DNA of 64,000 nucleotides, from NCBI GenBank assembly GCA_936432065.2, contig OW386287.2, positions 97,153,591 through 97,217,590 on the forward strand. Reading direction: 5' to 3'. Below are positions 45,871 to 56,057 of the stretch, one piece after another; position 1 is the first letter of the stretch, and each line of letters starts with the position of its first letter. The DNA comes from Rutpela maculata. Lineage: Eukaryota; Arthropoda; Insecta; Coleoptera; Cerambycidae. A program made the translations under genes and the position numbers. Under the pieces are notes generated by a model. It did no database searches. It was not told the origin of the DNA and was given only the letters and a program-made list of their open reading frames with translations.

Positions 45871-46084
45871 TCATGTATTTTCTTCTAAAACAATGTCCGT
45901 GAAATCTATAAAATGCAATTATCCAGCATTTTACTGTTCATTTTAAATAACCTTTACGGCTGTGGCTTTAACGTGAAAGGATCAGTTAAAGGGTGTTTTT
46001 TTGACAAATGGTGAATAAGAACAAAAATATAAAAATAATGCCGTTTCCTTTCTCAAAACATTATTACGAACTGAACTGAACACA

Positions 46085-46592
46085 GAACTGTTGATATAGT
46101 TCATAGTTTTGAACATATTTTGAACAATGTTGTATGTTAAATTCTTTTTTAACATTGGTAACCAGATTTTGCAAACATCTGCAAAACAATTCAACTGATT
46201 CTTTAAATTGCCTTTTGCTATCTATATGTTTTGTTAACATTTTTCCTGAGTTTCAGTTTATTATATGTCCGTTCATCAAAGCGTATTCACAAATCTTCGA
46301 TATCTTTTCATTCTTCCTAATGTAACTCTTATATGGAATCTTATACTAAATAGTTTGCGAACACTCTTGTGGGAATGGACATAGAATAAACTGGGACTCG
46401 GCAAAAGTTTTAACGAAAGAGATATATCAAGAAAAGACAAATTAAAGAATAAGCAATAATATTGTTGATTGAGGATAAATGCGTGCCGAGTTGTTCCGTA
46501 GATGTTTGCACAACCTAATTACCAATGTTGAAAAAAGAACTTAACAAACTTAACATTGTTTAAAATAAAACTATCAACTATACCAACAGTTT
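46085..46592. mobile_element. foldback MITE nested in TE-X3 left arm
   Basis: Inverted ends contain AACTGTTGATATAGTTCATA and AACTGTTGGTATAGTTGATA (read inward), followed by AACAATGTT, TTCTTTTTT, AACATTGGTAA and TGCAAACATCT in both arms. The paralogous right arm of TE-X3 lacks it. Confidence 0.75.
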
Positions 46593-46996
46593 TGTATAAG
46601 TGGTAAGTATTTATAGATATCGAATATAACAAATACATCTTAGAACTGTGTATTTAAAGTACACAATACATAAACAATTTCGTAATAAATAGCCCATTGA
46701 TATTAGACCTAATAGCGGAAATAAATTATAATCTCTTGAACTTTGGGGTTATATGCTCCATGGGGCTACCTTCAAGAAACAAATAGTTCACAAGGCACAA
46801 GTGTGAGCTTCACCCTTAAAAACCACTCCTACTGCGCCCGCCGCGGTTATTTGCTTTTTCCCGCGAAATAATAGTTGATCCCACAGAAAATGTTATACTT
46901 ATTCATAATACTCCACATGAAAGTTACAAATAAGGCCCTGTACAATTTCCGATAGGGGGTTGGTCCCCAATTGACGCGCCTTTCACATGTTCTCAA

Positions 46997-48677
46997 AAGT
47001 GGCGGATCCAGAATAAATTAACAGGAGGGGCACAACCATTAAAAATGCGCCGCCTCAAGCAAACAAACATTTTTCTTCACTTGGAAATGAAAATTGATGA
47101 GCGAGAGGGAGAAAATCACATTTTTTTTTTCATTCAGCAATGAAAATTCATGAGCGGGAGGGGAGAAAATTACAAAAAAAAAATCATTCAGCAATGAAAA
47201 TTAATGAGCGAGGAGGAGAAAATCACAAAAACGTACAGTACATATGTACATATAATACAATAACAATTAATATTGTTGTTCATAAATCACTATTATTTAT
47301 TAAAAAAACGAATACCAAAATAAACAACAGAATCGACGTCAAAATAAAATTTCAACTTAGGTAAAAATTAATTTAAAGGCATTTTCGAGCATAACATGCA
47401 AGTTTGGAAGGCATCACAGCCGAAAACTACCACAAAAGGACTTATATAGGTTCGTTAAAACGTAAGGAACAACCAGGTGAAAATTCGAAGAAACCCCGAA
47501 TTTTCACTCAGGAAAATATGTTTTTGACCAGGCCATGGGAGTGAAAGTATATTGTGGTTATGGAAAAATGTATCAAAAATAAAAGTATAATTTTTGGTGA
47601 AGGAAAAAGAAACAATATACTTTTTACGAAGTACTTTGAAAATATTCATGAATATTTTTAACTTTTTAATCTCTTTACAAAAGACTATGAAAGTGAAGAT
47701 ACAATCATTATAGGTATCATTCAAAAGAATGAATATAAAGTTTTAACAATACGACGTACCAAAAGGGCGAAACCGACAAATGCGACAAAGGCGCGTAGCT
47801 TCTATAGGCAATTATTTAGCAAAAATAATAAAAATGGACAAGGCCGGTTTCTCGAATAAAACAAATTTGGATTCATCCAGCGGCTCGTAATTTGGACGAG
47901 TGCGTTGGATAATCAGTAGAAAGCGATAGTAGGAAAATCAAATGCAGGTCTTTACAAATTAAAAAGTTATAGAGAAAACCGCCTTGTGCGTAAATAAGAC
48001 AAAAAACCATTTTGCCAAAAAGTCACTCGAAGGCGAAGTCGTGTCACATTCCCTATATTGAACCTGTATGGGGACCAGTACGTAAACTCATTAGTTGAAT
48101 GCACTTTTGAGCTCCATTCTTGTGAATTCAGCCACAACAAAAACCCAAATCCTTGCATTAAATTCTGGAGAAATTGTATGAATCTTTTCTACCAAATCGA
48201 TTGTTAGCGCTCATTTGTATGGTAATATTTAAAAACTCTCTTAAAGAGGTGATCGACCTTGCCTTATTTTGGGAGGTGATTCTCTTCGAATTATATAATT
48301 TATTAAATAGTATATCGCATAATTATTTATACTTATTTTATACCTAATTAATAAATGGTATTGTTTGAACCTTGCATTTTATAGATAATATGACTTGTTG
48401 TAAGTCTTATCCCTCGAGGGTTTCCGTTAAAAGACCGGAATTGAGTAAATTGGGTGTCTCAAGACCTCACTAGTTTGAAAATTTCAATTTACCGGTTATA
48501 TTACGGAAGCTCGAGAGGGATTTTTTATGAGAACATCTCAGAAATCTTTAGGCATAAAATCCATTACCATTAGGTAAATAAGTCAAATCCCGTCCGAGGG
48601 AAAGACTACATTTTTATTAGAGAGAAAAAACAATTTTTAATAAAGAGAGAGGGAGAGAGAGAGAGAGAGAGCGAGAG

Positions 48678-48727
<50 letters not shown>

Positions 48728-48892
48728 TCATTAATAATTGTATTTTACCTCGAACCCGCCTGGGAGTGGAAGAATAGGAGAGAATGCGACTGGCACCCTA
48801 AATAATAAACTGTTGTCGCGTCACTCAGAGGCATGTTAGTAAGTTCTTCTACAGGGGCACGTGCCCCTGTGCCCCCCCTGGATTCGGCACTG
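46997..48892. mobile_element. non-autonomous hAT element with 8-bp target duplication
   Basis: Ends are AGTGGCGGATCCAG (left) and CTGGATTCGGCACTG (right), an imperfect inverted pair of the C-AGTG-C-GATCCAG hAT type. They are flanked by identical GTTCTCAA at 46989-46996 and 48893-48900. The paralogous arm at about 52070-52090 carries the unoccupied site (ATTCTCAA in the same context). The interior has no transposase. Near the left end ATGAAAATT(G/C)ATGAGCG(A/G)GAGG is repeated about four times (47086-47215), and a GA microsatellite lies near the right end. Confidence 0.92.
48644..48725. repeat. (GA)n microsatellite
   Basis: About 80 bases of GA dinucleotides with a few C or G interruptions, inside the hAT element. 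Confidence 0.97.
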
Positions 48893-49799
48893 GTTCTCAA
48901 TACAGTGCGGTCGTTTATACATCTAAGTAGACCGTTTTACCCTTTTTACCTATGTAAAGTGAAATGTGTGTGTTTATGCATTTTCTTAAATAAAGAAATG
49001 ATCCCACAGAAAATGAAAATGAATTTTCACAACTCTTCCCACGTCTATTAATATTGTTATGATTATTATCATTACATTGGAGGGGGTGGGTGGTCACATT
49101 CGCGTCCTTAGCTCACTGATATTTGGCCTAAAATCAGGGAAGAGAAAAAATAAATTATAATCCTTTGCCCTTTGGGGATTATACGCTTCATAGGACTATC
49201 ATTAAGAAACCAAAGAGTTCCCAAGACACAAGTGTAAGATTAATTCTTAAAAGCGACTTAATGCCGCGGCTTTTCACATTTTCCAGCCAAATAGTTGATC
49301 CCACAGAAAATCTTGTACGATAATATTCTACATAAAATTTGTTACAAATAAGGTCCTATACATATTTCCGATAGGTGCAATGGTTTTCGAGCAATAAGCG
49401 AACAGACTAGGGGATTTGCACACGCGTAACATCTTCTTAATCGCAACGCCTTGGCAGATGTCTTGTGACCTCTATTTGCTAAATGATCCATCTGACAGCA
49501 TCCCGGGTTACCTGTTAGGGGCACAGCCTCGCCAGAACTTTTTCCCATCAGCTCCTTGATGATATCAGAGTAATGGTTAGAAGGGCGTCCTCTTTGCGCT
49601 TTGCATATTCTGGCCTACAAGCATAGTATTCAGAACTGAAATTCTGCAACAAGATTTTCTCTTCATCTGCTTTTGAAAACTCAACATTACAGCATCTTTC
49701 GCGGCATGAGTTCATTTCCAGACCACCTTTGAGCTTTGAAGTGGAACTATTGACGCGTTTTTTTTTTTAAATGGTCTACCTAATGGGCCTAATCCATTG

Positions 49800-50030
49800 A
49801 AGTTGATGTCACCATTTGATATCAATGCCCGCAGTGTCTGTGTCCGAATTTTCACAACTCTTCCCACGACAATTTCTGCACATCGCTTACCGCATCCTTC
49901 TCTACAGTTGCAGGTTATCAATGATAAAATAGAAGCTGGGACCGGTACCTCTGTAGTGTAGACAGGTAAAAGGAAGTTGTTTTTGTCCAGACCCATAAAA
50001 GTGGTTGCAGAAATTGTCCACGCCTGTTTG
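49800..50030 (-). pseudogene. TE-X C-terminal Cys-rich tail in TE-X3
   Basis: From about 50026 leftwards: QAWTISATTF, then MGLDKNNFLLPVYTTEVPVP and ASILSLITCNCREGCGKRC. After a shift, CRNCRGKSCENSDTD follows (about 49878-49834). The L-x-P-V-Y-T-T-x-x-P-x-P-x-x-L block immediately before the Cys cluster matches the arrangement I recall for the family. The middle of the cluster (CxCRKxGLxCSxxCG) is deleted. The end of the same tail, RRGKSCENS, also survives at about 49035-49055 on the minus strand in the left arm, so arm copies include the gene's 3' end. Confidence 0.6.
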
Positions 50031-50468
50031 AACTTGTGGGTAAGTAAAATACAGACGGCTAATAAATGATACGCAGTGGTTCCGAAAAAAATAATTAAAA
50101 TATACTGAAATATTCGAAGTTGTACTTATGTACTGCAATCGCCAATTGGGTTGTTAGCGAATTTTCAAGAATGGTGAAATATGTTTAATTTGAAAGAAAA
50201 ATTCTAAGCGCAACATATTAAAAAAAATTATTAAAGTTCGACTATTTGGATGTACCACGAAAACGGAAGTAGCATCATAACGGCAGTTAGATGTGAAGTT
50301 ATATGCAGAACAGAAGAAGAGGAACATGTTGACATTGTTGGCAACAAAGAAAATCAAATGTCAAAATTGAATTTGACATTTAATTAGAAGTTTTTAGCGT
50401 TCGGTATTTATTTTCTTTCAAAATGACTGAGGCAGGATTTATAAAAGCCAATTCTGATATTTTACCTT

Positions 50469-50723
50469 CTATAAAGATATATTTATGGTCAGCGAATTTT
50501 TAAAAAGAGATGATCGTTTTAGCATTGCAGAGGTTAGAGGTTCAAAAGCCGCGAGGTACGTTACAGCTATAGTTTTGATTATAAATATTAGAAAAATAGT
50601 TAACCATTCATTTTTACGTTCAGCATTCATTACTGGAACACTGAAGGAAAGTTTTTTCGGTGAATTGGTGGTATTATTTACACAGTACGGCACAAAACAC
50701 CACTTAAACTTAGATTCATCCAT
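50469..50723 (-). pseudogene. THAP zinc-finger fragment
   Basis: Starts at the Met at 50723: DESKFKWCFVPYCVNNTTNS, then PKKLSFSVPVMNAERKNEWL. C-x4-C followed by a Phe-x-x-(F/V)-P block and (K/N)-x-W-L is the start of a THAP (C2CH) DNA-binding domain. The second half, with the Cys-x2-His pair and the AVPTIF box, is not found in frame. THAP domains occur in P-element-type transposases and in several insect repeat proteins, so it is probably TE-derived and may be the N-terminus belonging to TE-X3. It is truncated and not functional. Confidence 0.55.
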
Positions 50724-50749
50724 AACTTTATGCCGCTAAAATAAACCGA

Positions 50750-51395
50750 AATATAGCCTAGAAACGTCAATTAACATTAGATTTGTTCACACAGTCTGAA
50801 CTACTGCACCAGTATAGAGAGACTATACACAAGTTGAAGAGCGCATATAGTGTGGGTTTTTTGAACAAACTTATTAAATATAGTGTCAAATTCAATTGTC
50901 GTTATTCTCTTTTTTTTCTCCGTCGCTATAAACAGTTTATAACTTCGTATCCTTTTTTCGTCGTTTAATAACTAACTTCTCTGCAGACTGCCGTTATGGT
51001 GTCACCTCCGTTTTAAATGTATGTATTTGTAAAATTGATATTGTAATATTATAAGACTATATTTTCAACTTTTACATGTTTCCAATGATTTTTTATGAAG
51101 AAATGTTATTGTTACACAGATTCTATTAAAATTTTAACTTAGTGCAACAACCCAATTATGATGAAGCCGCTGGACGTAGATAAATCTCACCAGTTTTTTG
51201 TAAAACCGTACGTGATTGATGTAAGTAATACATTTATTACACCAATCAAGTACGGTTTAAATAGAACCGGTGGGATTTATCTGCGTCCGGCGACTTTATC
51301 ATAATTGCCGATTGTAGTAATATTTTTAAAAGTATTAGAAATTGTATAAAATTATACTGAAGATAGCTTCCCCGCAGACTACCTGAGAAAGGACG
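50750..51395. other. no gene; one short inverted repeat
   Basis: An inverted pair at about 51156-51200 and 51248-51305 (AATTATGATGAAGCCGCTGG with complement; ACCAGTTTT/AAACCGGT; CCGTACGTGATTG/CAATCAAGTACGG) forms a roughly 150-bp foldback. Otherwise nothing is supported. Confidence 0.5.
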
Positions 51396-51504
51396 TCCAA
51401 TGTAATGATAATAATCATAATAATATGAATAGTCTTTATTTAAGAAAATTCATAAACACGCACACATTTCACTTTACATAGGTGAAAAGAGGGTAAGAGT
51501 CTTA

Positions 51505-52039
51505 GACTGGCGGTACATGACTAGTCATGTGCAACGTTTGCCAATCATATATATATATGAATGAAATTACCATGAATATGCCAGAAACGCAAATTTTAGG
51601 CAGTCGTCGCGTGCAGAAGGTGTGCAAATCGATTTTTTTTGTTTTTTTTTTGTGTTTTTTTTTTAATTTTAAAGTGGATGCCAATGGTGCCAAACGAAAA
51701 GCCTTGAAATAAAATCCAAAATCAAAATCATCCAAAATCAAGAACACCAAAAAATTTTACGATTTAATGTGCGCATCAAAGGTTGTTTTGCGCGCGGAAA
51801 CTGCATGCCAATGAATTTCCACTGGATTCTTTTTCAAGGCTTTTCGTTTGGCACCATTGGCATCCATTTTAAAATTTAAAAAAAAACAAAAAAAATCGAT
51901 TTGCACACCCTTCTGCACGCGACGACTGCCTAAAATTTGCGTTTCTGGCATATTCATGGTAATTTCATTCATATATATGATTGGCATACATTTTAAAAAC
52001 GTTGCACCTGACTGGTCAATTGGTCATGTACCGCCAGTC
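51505..52039. mobile_element. 535-bp foldback MITE with TA duplication
   Basis: Arms of about 210 bp begin GACTGGCGGTACATGACTAG and contain GAAATTACCATGAATATGCC, AGGCAGTCGTCGCGTGCAGA and GATGCCAATGGTGCCAAACG with complements. A loop of about 110 bp separates them. TA flanks both ends (51503-51504, 52040-52041). The paralogous left arm of TE-X3 at about 48930 lacks the insertion. Confidence 0.9.
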
Positions 52040-52934
52040 TATCTACTTAAATGTATACATGGCCGCACTATATTGAGAATACACGAAGGGCGCGTAGATT
52101 GAGAACCAACCCCCTAGTTTGTTCGCTTATTGCTCGAAAACTATTACGCCTATCGGAAATATGTATACAACTTTATTTGTAGCTTTATATAGAATATTAT
52201 CAATGAGTTTAAAATTTTCTGTGGGACCAACTATTTCACGTGAGAATGCGAAAAACCGCGGTGGGGCGCATTTGGGGTGGTTTTTAAGGGTGAAGCTCAC
52301 ACTTGTGCCATGGGAACTCTTTTGTTTCTGAAAGATAGCCCCGTGGAGCATATAATCCCCAAAAGTCAAGAGATTATAATTTATTTCCGCGATTTTTTCT
52401 AATATAGATGGATTAAAACCTTTGAGAAAGGAAACAGATTCGGTTTTGGAAACGTTAGCAAAATACATTATTTTTATATTTTTGTTCTTATTCATCATTC
52501 GTCAAAAACGTCTTCTAACTGTACCTTTGACATAAAAGTCACAGACAGTTCAGTAAAATACTGGATAATGTATCACTTTGTAGATATCATGGACATTGTT
52601 CTAGCAGAAAATACATGTGACGGAGAATCCCAGTAAGTAAAACAGAAAAACTATGTATTATCATCTAGCATAATTTAGTAGCTAGGGAGCTGGTGGCAAT
52701 TTCGGTATGTTTGGTTCGTCATTGAGAATAATAGATAATAAAGTTTTTGTGGGTACGAATATGAAAATCAAGATTACGAGCTCGGATGTTTTTTTTTCAA
52801 AATTGCAAAATGTTATTTATTTATTATAACATAATAAATAAATACCAATTGACTGCATTAATACCAAAAATAGCGTTTTTAATAACAAAAATTGTTAACA
52901 TGTAATATAGCTCTATTTTTATTTCATTTCATTA

Positions 52935-55171
52935 ATTTGTGTTTTGAACAAGGAATATTTCCTGACTGTATTTCCTGACCTATCTTTAAAAAAAGATAAT
53001 GTGGATCAAGTCAACAATCACAGATCGGCATCAATTATTCCAATTCTATCTAAATTGCTTGAATTAGCTTTTAACGTAAGGCTAATGCTGTATTTGGAAA
53101 ATAAGAACTTACTAAATCCCAGTCAATATGGTTACGGTAAAGGTACTTCTACTATTAAAAAATTAACCGATATGTTTTTATTTATAACAGATGCAGTTGA
53201 AGATGGACATATGGTAGCTGCATCTTTCTTGGATTTGTCTAAAGCTTTTGATTGTGTGTCTGTTAACATATTATTAATAAAAAACCGCTGCCCAAGGAAT
53301 CACTACTTCCACATCCAGATTTTCTCTCCAAGTTATTCATAACGAAAAAATTTTATATGTGGAAATAATTGTTTATGGAACTTTCATAATATAATATTTG
53401 AAATCCTCTACCCCAAAAACCCATAGAACGATACCCCACATCGGTAGTGAGGTGGGGGTGGTGATAAGGAATGATAGTGGGGGTGGATGAAGTAAAAAAA
53501 AAATTGAAGTTTTTGGTTCTTGTACACACAATAAATCACATTTTTTTTTCATCCCCTTTAATAATGGGGATGGTAATGGAAGTGGCTAATGCCAAAAATT
53601 TTTTTTAGACCTCAGCCTCTCTTATATATACTAAATACCAATTTTATGGACTCTTACCTGCTGGGTTTACCTATTTACCCCAAAATTTCCCCAATTTACC
53701 CCCCAACCCTTCAATGGAACAAGATGAAAATATAATCTAGTTCCAGATCTCGTTGTTAAAGTACATACGTGTACCAAATTTCAAGTCAATATCTTAAACG
53801 ATTCCAGAGTAAACGTGCGCACAAAAAGTTACAGAAAGACAGACAGAAATTGTTTTTTCGCTCAAACTTAAAATCTCGCCGTTTCATGACATTCTACATC
53901 TATTTGAACAATAAAAATTTTTAAAAAATTTTTTGTCGTGACTATATTTCCACTGGATGTGGAAGTAATTAGAGAATTTCGGTATAAAAGGATCTGCGCT
54001 TTCTTTCATTAAAAGTTATATGTTAGGCAGACGCAGTGTGCTAGCAGTAATGATGAAATATCTTCCTTAAAGTCCCCCAAGTTTGGTATTCCTCAGGGGT
54101 AGATAGTAGGACCAACGTTATTTATTGTTGATACAACGACATATCAGATCGCATCTCTAGTAAAATTATTGCATATGCTGATGATAGTACTCTTCTTTCA
54201 GTCCATAATAATATGGATAATCTCACTAATATGTCAACAGATGCACAACAACAAGCTGAGCAATACTTCTCTTGTATAAAACTAAGTCTAAACACTCAAA
54301 AAACCAAAAATTTAATATTTCATCTAAACACACGAATTCATATTGACAATAATAATCCAGTTAAGTACTTAGGTATTACTTTAGATAGCAAATTGACATG
54401 GGAAAGCCACATAAATTGTATGTCCAGAAAAGTGTCCAGTAGAATATATTTGCTGAAAAAACTTAAAAATCAAATCGAGCAAAATATTATCTTGCCTGCA
54501 TATCATGGACTCTTTCATAGCAAAATGTGGTATGGAATTTTACTGTGGGGCGACTCTGCACACACTGTCAAGATTTTAAAATTTGCAAAAGAGAGCTATC
54601 AGAGTTATTACGAATTTAAAATATAACGAAAGCTGTAGTCCTTTATTTAAAAGTTTAGGTGTCCTCACTTGCCCTAATCAGTATATTGTAGAGTGCATTA
54701 TTTTTGCTAGAAACCATCTGTCTCATTACCAGATTCAAAATTGCTACAAAATAAAGAATGAATCTGTTGTAGTTCCTTTTTTCTGTCTGACTAGAAACAT
54801 AAACTCATTTAGATATCTATGGATAAAATTCTACAACCTACTGCCAAATAGCTGGAAAACACTTAAGGATATTGCGTTTGCCAAGAAAGTAAGAAATTTT
54901 CTGAAAGAAAATGTCTTTTATGAGATTGGTGAATTTTTCACGTACTTTAATTGTTTTTAAATGTAATTGTCTGTATTGTTGATCTTACCTGTTTTATTTT
55001 AATGTTATATTCCAGTTTATAATTGTAGTACTTTTACATTGATGTTCTTATGTCATTGTTTTTATTTTATCTTACGTAGATGTCTGTATTCATCTTTGTA
55101 TCTGACGAGTAGTGTGAACGATACTGTATTGTCACACACAATAAATAAACTATTACTATTACTACTACTAT
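52935..55171 (+). pseudogene. Jockey/CR1-group non-LTR retrotransposon, 5'-truncated and interrupted
   Basis: The reverse transcriptase starts mid-domain (INLCFEQGIFPDC, NHRSASIIPILSKLLELAF). It continues to AASFLDLSKAFDCVSVNILL at about 53275, where an R1 copy is inserted. It resumes at 53969 (NFGIKGSALSFIKSYMLGRR, then FGIPQG with an in-frame stop). The catalytic box AYADDST is intact at 54168-54188. C-terminal blocks follow: PVKYLGITLDSKLTWESHIN, LLWGDSAHTVKILK, KRAIRVITNLKYNESC and LGVLTCPNQYIVECI, up to a stop near 54959. The 3' end carries AATAAATAAACTATTACTAT with ACT repeats, a microsatellite-type LINE tail. There are at least one stop and two frameshifts. The protein would reverse-transcribe its RNA at the target site. 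Confidence 0.85.
53281..53967 (+). mobile_element. R1 repeat family, copy d, nested in LINE
   Basis: Starts AAAACCGCTGCCCAAGGAAT, CACTACTTCCACATCCAG and ends TTCCACTGGATGTGGAAGTA. It splits the RT between KAFDCVSVNILLIK and the continuation ENFGIKGSAL. Because the interrupted frame is known, this copy gives the most reliable element boundaries for the family. Confidence 0.88.
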
Positions 55172-56057
55172 TAAATCATTTGTACGTCTTTTAGATTTTT
55201 TTTTATTTTTGTCCCCAGAACAAGGAAAGAATAATGCCAGACGTGTATGTAGCTGACTTTAACAGGTATTCGCAAATTACTCAAAGAAATTGAAAAATGC
55301 ATAGAGCAAATTCTAATGACCTTTAATCAGTCATTTGAGGAACAGCACATATCGAATTTCCAATTTTAATACCAAAATTGTTATTAACAATTAATGCGCT
55401 AGCATTCCTATATCAAACTGTAATAAAAAGACTTCTTTTGAAGGCATGAAAACTTGTCCTCCCTCTCACTCTATAATACGGCCCAAGAAAACGCGCCACC
55501 TTTTTTTTTTACTGCGAACGCTAAAGGGCGCATGCTATTCTTTATAATTTGACACTATTAATGTGACAAAAAAAAAATTACTTGCCCCCTCCCCCACCTT
55601 TAACAGTTAACTCGAATACGAATAGGGCGCCAGCTTTTGTCTTGGGACGCAAAGGACCGCATAACGGGAGCAATCTTTTTGAGAGAAAAAATTTAAAGAA
55701 TCAAGCGGGACAGCAACTTAACTCACCTTTATTTTCAAAGCCTACAACTGCTGCTATTCAAATAATACTTGTGTGCTATGACTGCTAGTTTATAATAAGT
55801 TGCTATTTAACTTATTTGAGAAATGAAAAATATGGCTTAATTGCTATTTTTCAACTCGCATAGAAAAACTCTTCATACAATGCAAATATATAAAATTTAT
55901 GGCAAAAAAAATTATCCACATATACAGCACACAAACTAGAAGAGCATTTTAAAAAGCGGCTTCAGTAAATTATTCGTATAATATCGTCGACTTGTCTTTC
56001 AACTTTTCAATAAACTCAATAGTAAGTTCATATTTGGAAACAGAGAAAACAGTTTAA
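55172..56057. other. non-coding; possible small MITE
   Basis: CCCAAGAAAACGCGCCACC (from about 55489) and the complement of CCCAAGACAAAAGCTGGCGC (to about 55650) may be the ends of a roughly 160-bp MITE. Nothing else is recognised. Confidence 0.4.

Larger units (their letters stand above)
45880..52640 (-). mobile_element. long inverted-arm structure TE-X3 with many nested insertions
   Basis: The left arm, in pieces at 45880-46084, about 46725-46996 and 48893-49078, matches the right arm in reverse at 52640-52400, 52395-52043 and 51503-51396. Shared tracts include AACAATGTCC(G/A)TGA, ATAAGAACAAAAATATAAAA, TTGATCCCACAGAAAA (with variants), GGGGGTTGGT and CCTATGTAAAGTGAAATG. The gaps are explained by insertions: a MITE and a hAT element on the left, a foldback on the right. 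The centre (49.1-51.4 kb) holds a third partial arm copy (49145-49420), a TE-X tail and a THAP fragment, all minus strand. Outer ends are not sharply defined. Confidence 0.6.

Noticed and set aside
48833..49051. Plus-strand frame starting in the hAT terminus
   Set aside because: Spans the hAT end and the flanking arm, so it cannot be an ancestral gene.
50485..50739. Plus-strand 84-codon frame
   Set aside because: Mirror of the minus-strand THAP fragment, which has recognisable motifs; the plus-strand translation has none.
52127..52498. 123-codon minus-strand frame in the TE-X3 right arm
   Set aside because: The arm is repeated at 46.7 kb and 49.2 kb with stops and indels in this frame, and no motif is recognisable.
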